From Bartonella tribocorum CIP 105476 (GTDB taxonomy: Bacteria > Pseudomonadota > Alphaproteobacteria > Rhizobiales > Rhizobiaceae), in assembly GCF_000196435.1 (NCBI RefSeq), contig NC_010161.1, positions 2,127,001 to 2,191,000 of the forward strand: a stretch of DNA of 64,000 nt, in the 5' to 3' direction. Each line of letters begins with the position of its first letter. The stretch's first letter is position 1. The translations under genes were made by a program, and so were the position numbers. The notes beneath the pieces are model-generated. The model was not told where the DNA came from, ran no database searches, and worked only from the letters and a program-made list of their open reading frames with translations. Shown here piece after piece: positions 55,180 to 64,000 of the stretch.

Positions 55180-56785
55180 CCCTATGGATGCACTCAAGCC
55201 CTCAAAGAGTGCATCCATCCCCCATAGGATACATGCCTAACCCTCATGGCACGTATCCAATCTCTAGAGGATGCACTCTAGCCCTCAAAGAGTGCACCCT
55301 TCCCCTCAAGGGATACAGCCTCACCCTCATGAGGCACGTATCCAATCTCTAGAGGATGCACTCTAGCCTTGCATAAAGAGTGCACCCTTCCCCTCAAGGG
55401 ATACATGCCTCACCCTCATGAGGCACGTATCCAATCTCTAGAGGATGCACTCTAGCCTTGCATAAAGAGTGCACCCTTCCCCTCAAGGGATACATGCCTA
55501 ACCCTCATGGCACGTACCCAATCTCTAGAGGGTGCACTCTAGCCTTGCATAAAGAGTGCACCCTTCCCCTCAAGGGATACAGCCTCACCCTCATGAGGCA
55601 CGTACCCAATCTCTAGAGGATGCACTCTAGCCCTCAAAGAGTGCACCCTTCCCCTCAAGGGATACAGCCTCACCCTCATGAGGCACGTATCCAATCTCTA
55701 GAGGATGCACTCTAGCCTTGCATAAAGAGTGCACCCTTCCCCTCAAGGGATACATGCCTAACCCTCATGAGGCACGTACCCAATCTCTAGAGGATGCACT
55801 CTAGCCTTGCATAAAGAGTGCACCCTTCCCCTCAAGGGATACATGCCTAACCCTCATGGCACGTATCCAATCTCTAGAGGATGCACTCTAGCCTTCAAAA
55901 GAGTGCACCCTTCCCCTCAAGGGATACAGCCTCACCCTCATGAGGCACGTATCCAATCTCTAGAGGATGCACTCTAGCCCTCAAAGAGTGCACCCTTCCC
56001 CTCAAGGGATACATGCCTAACCCTCATGGCACGTACCCAATCTCTAGAGGGTGCACTCTAGCCTTGCATAAAGAGTGCACCCTTCCCCTCAAGGGATACA
56101 GCCTCACCCTCATGAGGCACGTACCCAATCTCTAGAGGATGCACTCTAGCCCTCAAAGAGTGCACCCTTCCCCTCAAGGGATACAGCCTCACCCTCATGA
56201 GGCACGTATCCAATCTCTAGAGGATGCACTCTAGCCCTCAAAGAGTGCACCCTTCCCCTCAAGGGATACATGCCTAACCCTCATGGCACGTACCCAATCT
56301 CTAGAGGATGCGCTCTAGCCCTCAAAGAGTGCACCCTTCCCCTCAAGGGATACATGCCTAACCCTCATGGCACGTACCCAATCTCTAGAGGGTGCACTCT
56401 AGCCCTCAAAGAGTGCACCCTTCCCCTCAAGGGATACATGCCTAACCCTCATGGCACGTACCCAATCTCTAGAGGGTGCACTCTAGCCTTGCATAAAGAG
56501 TGCACCCTTCCCCTCAAGGGATACATGCCTAACCCTCATGGCACGTACCCAATCTCTAGAGGGTGCACTCTAGCCTTGCATAAAGAGTGCACCCTTCCCC
56601 TCAAGGGATACAGCCTCACCCTCATGAGGCACGTACCCAATCTCTAGAGGATGCACTCTAGCCTTGCATAAAGAGTGCACCCTTCCCTTCATGGAATACA
56701 TCTACCCTTATGGGATGTATCCAATCTCACAGAAGATGCACTCAGGCGTAAAAAGAGTGCATCCTTCCCTTCAAGGGTTTAACTC
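55180..56785. repeat. array of 85-89-bp units made of hairpins, ~17 units
   Basis: Each unit strings together four short palindromes: TGCACTCTAGCC...AAAGAGTGCA, TCCCCTCAAGGGA, GCCTCACCCTCATGAGGC and ATCTCTAGAGGAT. Step between AATCTCTAGAGG motifs is 85 to 89 bases. Two alternatives occur at each of two positions (CCTCAAAG or CTTGCATAAAG; CATGCCTAACCCTCATGGCA or CAGCCTCACCCTCATGAGGC), mixed along the array. The last two units (56690-56780) and the first are degenerate. Frames through it have no start signals. Confidence 0.93.
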
Positions 56786-57105
56786 AACTTTTATCGTATC
56801 TCATTTTAATGAACCCTCATTTTTACAAATCTTTACTCAATGGCACAAAAAGAATTTTTTCAGCAGTTCTTTTGTCACCTATCTTACGGGATTCCACTTC
56901 CGGAAGGGCTTTTAAGCTTTTTTAAAAGATCCAAAAAATAGAATCAAAAAGAATTAATTTAGGCAAATAAGAGAAAATTTTGTCAAAATGTAGACAAAGT
57001 TTATTCTTTTTTATGACTGTTGTATTTTTACTATAGGCATTTAAAGTGAATTTATATATGATCCGTATCGATATTTATTTATAGAAATAAATATAGGAGA
57101 AAACT
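56786..57105. other. spacer before the small membrane-protein pair
   Basis: No gene. The last ~60 bases (GATATTTATTTATAGAAATA) are repeated before the second gene at 57510, so the promoter region was duplicated with the gene. Confidence 0.5.
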
Positions 57106-57417
57106 ATGAATATCAGATATTTTTTCATAGCGGGGGCAATCACAAGTGGTTTAGCTCTTGCAATTCAAAAGTCTGATCGTATAGTCAATAAAAAGCCCTC
57201 TCCTATTGTTGCTCCTTATACTGGTGAAAAAACACATTTACAGTTTTTTAAACCCGTAGGGAGTCCATCGGATACATTGAGTATACTTAGAATAAATAGC
57301 AGACAAGAATCAATAAACGATATACATGAAAAAGGAAAGAGTTTATTGAATGCAATATTTAGTTTTTTAGGATCGATTATTGTATATTTCATGCAAATAA
57401 TTTCTGCTAGAATATAA
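57106..57417 (+). CDS. small exported or membrane protein, tandem copy 1
   Basis: 103 residues. Hydrophobic N terminus (IRYFFIAGAITSGLALAIQ, signal or anchor), polar middle with the block HLQFFKPVGSPSDTLSILRI, and a C-terminal hydrophobic segment (LLNAIFSFLGSIIVYFMQII). TAGGAG lies 7 bases before the ATG. A terminator follows. No family recognised. Confidence 0.65.
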   Translation: MNIRYFFIAGAITSGLALAIQKSDRIVNKKPSPIVAPYTGEKTHLQFFKPVGSPSDTLSILRINSRQESINDIHEKGKSLLNAIFSFLGSIIVYFMQIISARI

Positions 57418-57477
57418 GATATAAACAGCCCTTAAAATAAAATTATATACATTTTGTATATATTAAAAATGAAGTAA

Positions 57478-57506
57478 AAAGGCCCTTTTAAAATATGGCC
57501 TTTGTT
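57478..57506 (+). terminator. terminator after copy 1
   Basis: AAAGGCC and GGCCTTT form a 7-bp stem followed by GTTT. Confidence 0.7.
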
Positions 57507-57548
57507 TATCGATATTTATTTATAGAAATAAATATAGGAGAAAAAACG

Positions 57549-57872
57549 ATGAATATCAGATATTTTTTCATAGCGGGGGCAATCACAAGTGGTTTAGCTC
57601 TTGCAATTCAAAAGTCTGATCATATAGTCAATCAAAAGCCCTCTCCTATTGTTGCTCCTTATACTGTAGAAAAAACACATTTACAGTTTTTTAAACCTGT
57701 AGGGAGCCCATCGGATACATTGAGTATACTGAGAATAAACGGTAGAACTGCATCAGAACAAGCATCAATAAATGATATATATGAAAAAAGTAGAAATTTA
57801 TTAAACGCCTTTGCTAGCTTTTTAGGCTCACTTGTTATATATTTAATACAGCTCATTGCTGCTAGAATATAG
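57549..57872 (+). CDS. small exported or membrane protein, tandem copy 2
   Basis: 107 residues, same plan as copy 1; identical over the first ~60 residues apart from a few changes, with an inserted GRTASEQA stretch before INDIYEKSRN. TAGGAG before the ATG. Followed by its own terminator, so each gene is a separate unit. Confidence 0.65.
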   Translation: MNIRYFFIAGAITSGLALAIQKSDHIVNQKPSPIVAPYTVEKTHLQFFKPVGSPSDTLSILRINGRTASEQASINDIYEKSRNLLNAFASFLGSLVIYLIQLIAARI

Positions 57873-57933
57873 GATAAAAAAAGTTCTTATAATAAAATGA
57901 TATACATTTTGTATATATTATAAAATTTAAATA

Positions 57934-57966
57934 AAAAGGCCCTTTTAGAATGGGGCCTTTGTTTTA
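57934..57966 (+). terminator. terminator after copy 2
   Basis: AAAAGGCCC and GGGGCCTTT around a short loop, followed by GTTTT. Confidence 0.75.
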
Positions 57967-58265
57967 GTTTTATTTTTATTGGTCCAATATTACTTCCCTA
58001 AAAAACAACAGTTTTTACTTTCCCGCATTTCAAAAGACAAAAGTCCTAGCCTCCACGCTCTAACTCCATACTGCTTTCATTAATGAGGGGCCACAACCTC
58101 ACTGTTTTTCCAGTCAATTCCGCTATTTTCAAGAAAACTCCCTTGGCACCTTACACCATAGTCTTCACGTCCAAGCCTCGCTGAACAAAACACCTAAACA
58201 TACAAAAATAGCCTAAAATTTTCGGATCAACATCCCCATGCCTCAAAGGACTTGCCTTTTGTCAT
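57967..58265. other. intergenic, no gene seen
   Basis: Contains TTTTCAAGAAAACTCCCTTGGC (58118-58140), a fragment of the 321-bp repeat at 61190-61860. No gene. Confidence 0.5.
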
Positions 58266-58267
58266 AG

Positions 58268-58797
58268 GCGCCCTCTCCTGGCACTCTCCCGTCGCACTCT
58301 CCCGGCACTCTCTCTCCTGGCACTCTCCTGGCGCGCTCTCCCGGCACTCTCCCGTCGCGCTCTCCTAGCACTCTTTCCCGTCGCACTCTCCCGTCGCACT
58401 CTCCCGTCGCGCTCTCCCGGCACTCTCTCTCCCGTCGCGCTCTCCCGGCACTCTCTCTCCTGGCACTCTCCTGGCGCGCTCTCCCGGCACTCTCTCCCGT
58501 CGCGCTCTCCCGGCACTCTCCTGGCGCACTCTCCCGGCACTCTCTCTCCTGGCACTCTCTCCCGTCGCGCTCTCCTAGCACTCTCTCCCGTCGCGCTCTC
58601 CCGGCACTCTCCCGTCGCACTCTCCCGGCACTCTCCTGGCGCGCTCTCCCGGCACTCTCCTGGCGCACTCTCCCGGCACTCTTTCCCGTCGCACTCTCCC
58701 GGCACTCTCTCTCCTGGCACTCTCCTGGCGCACTCTCCTGGCACTCTCCTGGCGCGCTCTCCCGGCACTCTCCTGGGGCACTCTCCTAGCACTCTCC
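58268..58797. repeat. GC-rich 11-13-bp minisatellite
   Basis: Units CTCTCCCGGCA, CTCTCCTGGCG, CTCTCCCGTCGCG and CTCTCCTAGCA alternate over ~530 bases. G+C is far above the flanks. Mixed unit lengths shift frame; long Arg/Glu/Ser-rich frames on the minus strand are by-products and have no start signal. Confidence 0.93.
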
Positions 58798-59366
58798 ACC
58801 GTAAGGGACGAAATTTCTCAACTTGTGTCAAACCGTAAAAAATCTAGTTTTTCTTGAATCGTTTTCGCCTCTTGCACGCTTCAACCCCCACGCCGGAAAC
58901 AACAGTGTTTTCATAAGCTCTATGAGAAAATCTTGCCCTCAAATATTCATCACACACTTTTACAAAAAACACCAAAATGTGTAAAAGATCACCCCACTGA
59001 AAACCATAGCATTTTACGCAGTCAATCATGATGTATTCTACTTTTATTCAGCAGAATATTTTCTTATCTCTAGCGTGCTTTTTTTCATATAATGAAAGCA
59101 TAAAGCGCGTCTTCTAAAAAAGAATAGACTTAAAAAAAACAATAAAAGGACAAATTTTCCATCATTCATTCGCTCCTATTTTTAAGAATCAAATTATTTG
59201 CAGATTATTTTTTTAAAACATGCTGTACTTCTTGATTCTTTCGAGCCCTTTTATTTTGCTTTGGTATCAAAGCATCTCAATGGTGGCACTTCCCCCTTTC
59301 AACAAGAATGCTTTTCTTCAAATCATAAGCATTTCTCCACCAAAAGCGTAGAACACTAATCAATTT
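58798..59366. other. intergenic, no gene seen
   Basis: AT-rich. Beyond the end of the minus-strand gene at 59367 there is no clear terminator. Confidence 0.4.
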
Positions 59367-60518
59367 TTATATATCCATAAATGCAGGTTCGCCATCTTTG
59401 ATAGTGGTAATATCCGGAGAATATTTTACGCCCCCTTTTTCAAAGACACATGGTTTATCACTCACAGCGTATCCTTGTTCCCTTAATTCTTGTTTTTTCT
59501 CCTCGACTAAATTTTTATGCAAAGTGCGTTTTTTATTGCACAAATTAGGGTCTCTCACTCTAAAAATCTGATAGCCCTCCACGTCTATAGAGAACATCAG
59601 AGCAACCTGTTCCAGCAGACCGTAACTGAATTTTCCAGCCTTTTTCACCTCTTGAGCCATTACCATCGCGCGTTCCAGATGAACTTTTTCAATGGTTTCA
59701 TCAAAGCCAAGCGTCTCGCCTGCCGTAAAACGTTCGTCATAAGAACCTAAAGTCTCCACATCCCCCAGCAAGACAAGAGCACCAAGATGCAGCAAAGCAT
59801 AAGGAGCCAACTCTGCTTCAGCCGTTGACCATGTTAAAGAGTCTTTTTTCCAAGGTGGAATACGATATTGAGAGCAAAGTATTTCATGCAAACAATCATC
59901 TTCCATTGTCCATTTTAAAGTTTTATCAAGGGCTTTTTTAAAACGTGCAACGCTTACTTTTTCTTCAAAAATTTGCAATCCATTGGGCACAAAATTGATA
60001 AATACCGTTGGCAAAACCCCAGAATTATGAGGATTAATGGTCTGACAAGCAGCCGCAAAAATACCACTCATAATGAGAAGCCCGCGATCAAAGGGTGAAA
60101 AGTCTTCCACTTGTTCTTCGTTATAGAGAAACTGCACTTCGCGATCAGGTAAAAAGAGCGTTGCCAAATAATCTCCTTTTCCCTCAATGTCCACGGACCA
60201 CCCCAAGCTTTTTAAAAGCGCTGTTGCACTTTCTATCGTGAGAATTTCATGATCATCATAATCGCCAAAGGGTTCCTTTTCCTTTAGTTTCAAACGCCTC
60301 TCCTGCAGCACGCCTTCATCTTTCCAAAACTGCTGAAGCGCGAGATCATTTTCTTTAAGCACTTCTTCCAACGCGCCTTTCACTTGGACATTCATTTTCA
60401 TCCGTTTAAAGACAGAGCGATAAAGAGCCAAAACAAGCATGATAATAATTATGAAAATAGCAATAATCACCCAGAATGCGGGATCTAAGACATGTACGAC
60501 GATAGGATCAATGTTCAT
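59367..60518 (-). CDS. membrane-anchored protein of unknown function, second gene of pair
   Basis: 383 residues. One N-terminal hydrophobic span (about 14-33) is followed by a basic stretch LYRSVFKRMKMNVQ and a coiled-coil-like region (about 40-75), then a ~300-residue soluble domain containing ESATALLKSLGWSVDIEG, DRGLLIMSGIFAAACQTINP and APYALLHLGALVLLGD. The span-plus-YxxVFKxxK start is shared with 8149-8322 and 62840-63400. GAGGGG precedes the ATG and the stop of the partner gene lies 12 bases upstream. Soluble domain not recognised. Confidence 0.7.
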   Translation of the reverse strand: MNIDPIVVHVLDPAFWVIIAIFIIIIMLVLALYRSVFKRMKMNVQVKGALEEVLKENDLALQQFWKDEGVLQERRLKLKEKEPFGDYDDHEILTIESATALLKSLGWSVDIEGKGDYLATLFLPDREVQFLYNEEQVEDFSPFDRGLLIMSGIFAAACQTINPHNSGVLPTVFINFVPNGLQIFEEKVSVARFKKALDKTLKWTMEDDCLHEILCSQYRIPPWKKDSLTWSTAEAELAPYALLHLGALVLLGDVETLGSYDERFTAGETLGFDETIEKVHLERAMVMAQEVKKAGKFSYGLLEQVALMFSIDVEGYQIFRVRDPNLCNKKRTLHKNLVEEKKQELREQGYAVSDKPCVFEKGGVKYSPDITTIKDGEPAFMDI

Positions 60519-60530
60519 TTTTTCCCCTCA

Positions 60531-60905
60531 TTATTTACAAAGCCCGTGCGACAGAGAACTTATTTGCTCTTGCTCAGAGAGCGCTTGGTCTAGTTTTTGA
60601 ATATTTTCCTGCAATTCACACGTCACTTTGGCACGAAGCCATAACATCACCGGAATCAATAAAAGGGCACAACCGATTATGACAAGCGTTGTTTTCAGGA
60701 TAACGGCATGCACAACATATTGCCATCCTGTCAGCTGCCAATTTAAGACCTCTGGTATTTCTAGCATCATTCTCCAGATGACAATGATAACCGCAATAGC
60801 GAAGATAATTTTATAATCCTTTGCTGAAAGCAACGCTTGCTGAAACGAAAAAGAATGCGCTCTTTTATGCGCTTCTTGCTCTGATACCCAATTTTGCTCC
60901 TGCAT
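60531..60905 (-). CDS. two-TM membrane protein, first gene of pair
   Basis: 124 residues. A polar N terminus (1-35), two hydrophobic segments (about 33-48 and 68-92), then a coiled-coil-like tail LQENIQKLDQALSEQEQ. The plan and the xKLDxxL tail match 7781-8152 and the first half of 62840-63400. AGAGGGAA before the ATG. Twelve bases ahead of the 383-residue gene. Confidence 0.68.
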   Translation of the reverse strand: MQEQNWVSEQEAHKRAHSFSFQQALLSAKDYKIIFAIAVIIVIWRMMLEIPEVLNWQLTGWQYVVHAVILKTTLVIIGCALLLIPVMLWLRAKVTCELQENIQKLDQALSEQEQISSLSHGLCK

Positions 60906-60919
60906 TTATTCCCTCTCAC

Positions 60920-61085
60920 TCTTTAAAAAAGCCCACACAGCAGAGAGCTTATTTGCTCTCGCACAAAGATTGTTTTTTCTCGTTTCTGGATCTTTTTTTC
61001 AATTTACGCATGATGATGCATACAAAACCGCAATATCACCGGAATCAAGAAAAGGGACCAGACCGTTATGGCCATTTATAAAAAT
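60920..61085 (-). pseudogene. fragment of a copy of the 60531-60905 gene
   Basis: AGAGCTTATTTGCTCTCGCACAAAG and ATATCACCGGAATCAAGAAAAGGG parallel 60556-60575 and 60648-60668, i.e. the 3' part of the neighbouring gene. The frame is broken and the 5' part is missing. Confidence 0.65.
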
Positions 61086-61189
61086 CATAAGTAGTAATAA
61101 TATTCGCGGTGCCTTACCCGCTTTGACTACCCTCCCCACTCAAAAAGTCAAATATTTTCAAACCGCACCAATCTGTAAACAATCGTTAC

Positions 61190-61870
61190 AATTTAGCTTT
61201 TTCTTCTTCCCCCAAAAATCCCCTTTTTTTCAAGAAAACTCCCTTGGCATCCACCACGCCATAAGGTTCACTTCCAAGGCGCAACAAACAGCCCTGCCTA
61301 TCAAATAAAACACCCTATATGCAAAGTTTTACACCCCTATCACCCGCTGTCCCAAAATCACTCTTTGACCTTCCTCCCCACTCAAACGATGAAGGAAATC
61401 CCAATTTCTCACTCTAGGCTTTAGAACCTCACACCCTATCAGCCCGCATTGCCTTTAATCCCCATACCGCTTTTAATCACCGCATTGCCTTTAATCAAGG
61501 GCGGTCGACAATTCAAGCTTTTTCTTCTTCCCCCAAAAATCCCCTTTTTTTCAAGAAAACTCCCTTGGCATCCACCACGCCATAAGGTTCACTTCCAAGG
61601 CGCAACAAACAGCCCTGCCTATCAAATAAAACACCCTATACGCAAAGTTTTACACCCCTATCACCCGCTGTCCCAAAACCACTCTTTGACCTTCCTCCCC
61701 ACTCAAACGATGAAGGAAATCCCAATTTCTCACTCTAGGCTTTAGAACCTCATACCTCTCAGCCCGCATTGCCTTTAATCCCCACACCGCTTTTAATCAC
61801 CGCATTGCCTTTAAACAATGACCGTCAACAATTCAAGCTTTTTCTTCCCCAAAAGTCCACCCTCAACGCT
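61190..61870. repeat. 321-bp tandem repeat, two copies
   Basis: TTCTTCTTCCCCCAAAAATC begins copies at 61201 and 61522, and a third start appears at 61840. CAAGAAAACTCCCTTGGC, AAGGCGCAACAAACAGCCCT and CATTGCCTTTAATC are shared. Frames inside have no features. Confidence 0.92.
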
Positions 61871-62032
61871 GCTCCTTAGAACAAGGTTTTAGGACAAAAC
61901 CATAACGAACATCAAAACATCTTAAGAGGCAAAATGTGATAGAGAGCAATAACCATCAATCTCGAATTTCTCATCATTTCTTCAACCATTTTTTGCCCGC
62001 TCATGATTCCTCAAACGCTATCTCCTGTTCTT
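61871..62032. other. spacer, no gene
   Basis: AT-rich, no gene or clear terminator for the minus-strand pseudogene. Confidence 0.4.
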
Positions 62033-62563
62033 TCACACGCTTTTCAGTTGTTGTTTTAAACAGTAATATTTTCTCACCTGCTTAAAGACACCATAATAAA
62101 GTTCCAAAATCGTTATGGGAAAACACGCAATCCAAAGTGTCACGAGCAGAAGTACGAAACCAAATACCATGACAAGAATATCATCTATTTTTATCCTATC
62201 ACCCTTTTTATACCGATGCTTTTGGTGACGGGTTATTTCCCCCCGTTGCCGGTGTATTTCTTTCAATTTTCGAGTATTTTTTTCAACAAACGCCACAATA
62301 TTATGCAAACAATCAACATAATTGGAATCAAGGCAACAACACACACGACACTCACTTCCCAAAGTAGGCAGAAAGAGTGAAAAAGGGGTGTATCCTGCCA
62401 CCCTGTCAATTTTTCTTGTTCCAAAGCTGGAAAAAAGAAAATCCTGTTCCCCAGCTCAATGATGAGTGAGAGGAAACAAAGAACAACACATTCTCGCACA
62501 GAAAAAAACTCTTGCTCAAAAAAATCGTGCAGTCCGTTAAAATTTTGAAATTTTCCCCTTCAT
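62033..62563 (-). pseudogene. frameshifted paralogue of 62840-63400
   Basis: Three frames together match the intact gene: ATG 62563 with ATGAAGGGGAAAAT, then FSVRECVVLCFLSLIIELGN and a LLWEVSVVCVVALIPIMLIV segment, then RKLKEIHRQRGEI and the last span ending LELYYGVFKQVRKYYCLKQQ. One break is a run of seven A (62277-62283 as T7) where the intact gene has eight; another lies near the start. Confidence 0.78.
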
Positions 62564-62839
62564 TTGCTCTTCCCTTTTTAGACAAACATATTTCTTTTCT
62601 CACGCCCGTTCTTCTAAGCACGACGAAAAGTGCGATATATGCCATTCCCTTGTTTTGTGGTAAATTCCCCAGATTAAAAAAACGCTCTTGCTCTCCAAAT
62701 GCTAAGAGCCTCCTCCTTATCACCAACGACAATGGGCTTCTTTCCCCTCAGACTTCTTGCCCCTTTTTGCCTGATGCTTCTTCTCCCCCCTCTTCTTGTG
62801 TCACGAGAATGCGTAAACCTTGCCTCTTCTCCCTCACGA

Positions 62840-63400
62840 TCACTGCGCAAGCGCTCTGTTAGGCTCTTCTTTCACGCGTTTCAATTCCTTTTTCAGGCGA
62901 CAATACATTCTCACGCGCTTGAAGACAAAATAATAAAACTCCAGAATAAGCATGATAATCCCCGCCGTAAAAAACATTTCAAACAAAACGATAAAGCAAA
63001 GGAATACGATAAAAACACGGTTTATTTTTTCTCTATCGTTTTTTGAGGGATTATTTTGTCGCCCCCCCATTAAGACCCGTTCTCGAAGAACCTCATCCAA
63101 CTTCTGAATCTTTTTTTTCAACAAACGCGTTAAGATGAAATAAAACACCAAGAGAACGGGCATCAAAGCAAACACACACACCATGATGACTTCACGCAGC
63201 ACAAAGAGTGCCAAAAGCGTGCTATCTTGGTCGACAGTCAATTTCCATTTAAATTCTAAGGGCATCAAAAGAGCGCTATGACCTATCCCAATCAGGATAG
63301 AAATAAGGCAAATGATGCTGTGCTCTTTATAAGAAAGAAAGGTCTCTTCAAGAACAAAAGAACGCAGCCTTTGCCCCCCCATTGAATTTTCTCCCTTCAT
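62840..63400 (-). CDS. fused membrane protein of the split-pair family
   Basis: 186 residues from ATG 63400, behind AAGGAAGAG; an upstream frame extension to 63451 is less likely. The first half has two hydrophobic segments (about 30-48 and 62-90) and the tail LLKKKIQKLDEVLRER. The second half has a charged linker, one long hydrophobic segment (about 132-158) and FYYFVFKRVRMYCRLKKELK. The halves correspond to the two separate genes at 7781-8322 and at 60531/59367. Codons at KKK use a run of eight A, the position of slippage in the paralogue. Function unknown. Confidence 0.65.
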   Translation of the reverse strand: MKGENSMGGQRLRSFVLEETFLSYKEHSIICLISILIGIGHSALLMPLEFKWKLTVDQDSTLLALFVLREVIMVCVFALMPVLLVFYFILTRLLKKKIQKLDEVLRERVLMGGRQNNPSKNDREKINRVFIVFLCFIVLFEMFFTAGIIMLILEFYYFVFKRVRMYCRLKKELKRVKEEPNRALAQ

Positions 63401-63451
63401 TTGCTCTTCCTTGTTTACGCAATGAGTTATTCTTTTTCTTTCTTGACACAA

Positions 63452-64000
63452 ATAATCTCTAAAGTAAAATCCGTAGTTATCTAATAGATAGAAGTCATTA
63501 AATAGAATGCTTCACAAGATACGTGCATTGCAAAGTGCTTGTGATGCATATTTTGGTTGCCAATCCTTAAATGCCTTCAATTCACGTTCTTGTTAAAAAA
63601 ACCATCTTCTCAACACTCCCACACCACAGCCCTCCACAGCCATTTCATGACGATACCCCCCTAAGCACGCCATGGGTCCTCATGAAGGGTATAACGATAA
63701 GACTCTGCTCAATATATCCCCTCTATAAAAAACCATTACCCCCATCGCTTTAAAAGGATTATCCAGCGCCATCATAACACCTCCACCTAACCCCGCCCCC
63801 CACAAACAACCACCTCGCCTCCACGGACAACAACACCCTGCTCCACGAACAGCCACCCCATTGGCGGCTGCAACAGCCTATTCTTGCTGCTGCCATAACA
63901 ACCTTTTTGAGAATGTTCATAAAAGGCATTTTTATTCTTTTCTCAGTCATTTCTCCCTACCCCAATTTCATGACATGCAAGAAAGTGATTTATGCAATCT
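63452..64000. other. right end of window, no complete gene
   Basis: 63640-63740, read on the minus strand, has TCTTATCGTTATACCCTTCA, shared with the integrase remnants at 7015 and 33103. The rest is C-rich and non-coding. A minus-strand frame at 63759-63950 is not supported. Confidence 0.4.

Noticed and set aside
55180..56785. CRISPR array
   Set aside because: The whole unit repeats; there are no unique spacers, and no cas genes are in the window.
58243..58831. Arg/Glu-rich minus-strand proteins
   Set aside because: By-product of the 11-13-bp repeat; no start signal and frame changes from unit to unit.

Overview
The window looks like a chromosomal stretch of a Bartonella species (Alphaproteobacteria, Rhizobiales). 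The clearest sign is the repeated pairing of a ~190-nt structured RNA with a small XRE-type DNA-binding protein. This matches the genus-restricted Brt RNA/Trp regulator family described in B. henselae. The AT-rich genes, the murA neighbourhood, a C-minus L36 protein and a reduced core gene set scattered among long repeat-filled gaps agree with this. The species cannot be named from sequence alone.

Layout. 1-2.6 kb: repeats and an integrase remnant. 2.6-6 kb: core genes, DUF5993-dsbB (minus) and purE-purK (plus). 6-9.7 kb: repeats, a second integrase remnant and an overlapping pair of small membrane proteins (7781-8322). 9.8-13.2 kb: rpmJ, a TPR protein with a tandemly duplicated 3' end, an MFS transporter and a small secreted protein. 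13.6-15.8 kb: three Brt-HTH units on the plus strand. 16.8-19.7 kb: a candidate 6S RNA, two nearly identical 5-formyltetrahydrofolate cyclo-ligase genes and a YmdB-like phosphoesterase. 20-23.5 kb: a frameshifted aldolase, a decayed stretch and an isocitrate/isopropylmalate-dehydrogenase-CinA fusion. 23.8-24.6 kb: a 14/15-bp minisatellite. 24.7-29.3 kb: five canonical and three divergent Brt units on the minus strand, with intact, nonsense and deleted HTH genes. 29.5-31.4 kb: murA, a small basic protein and tRNA-Thr(GGT). 31.4-35.5 kb: duplicated small ORFs and membrane proteins.

35.5-53 kb resembles the early/replication region of a prophage. It holds a YqaJ-type exonuclease, two small acidic/unknown proteins, a CI-like repressor with candidate operators, a DUF1376 protein, a TOPRIM-RecA primase-helicase and a DUF6456-like protein. 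Embedded in it on the opposite strand is an array of six related small membrane-protein genes (47.9-51.0 kb). 54-64 kb holds minisatellites, a ~1.5-kb array of hairpin-rich 85-89-bp units, duplicated small membrane proteins and a second membrane-protein family that occurs as split, fused and broken versions.

The dominant theme is repeat expansion. Minisatellites lie not only between genes but inside reading frames (purK, the primase-helicase, the DUF1376 copy), with frame preserved. Segmental tandem duplications have copied genes or gene ends (cyclo-ligase, TPR, murA, Brt/HTH, membrane proteins). Much of the non-coding repeat DNA is strongly C-rich and G-poor on the plus strand.

All coordinates of RNA ends, repeat edges and pseudogene limits are read by eye and approximate. 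Family names come from motif recognition, not from a database search.
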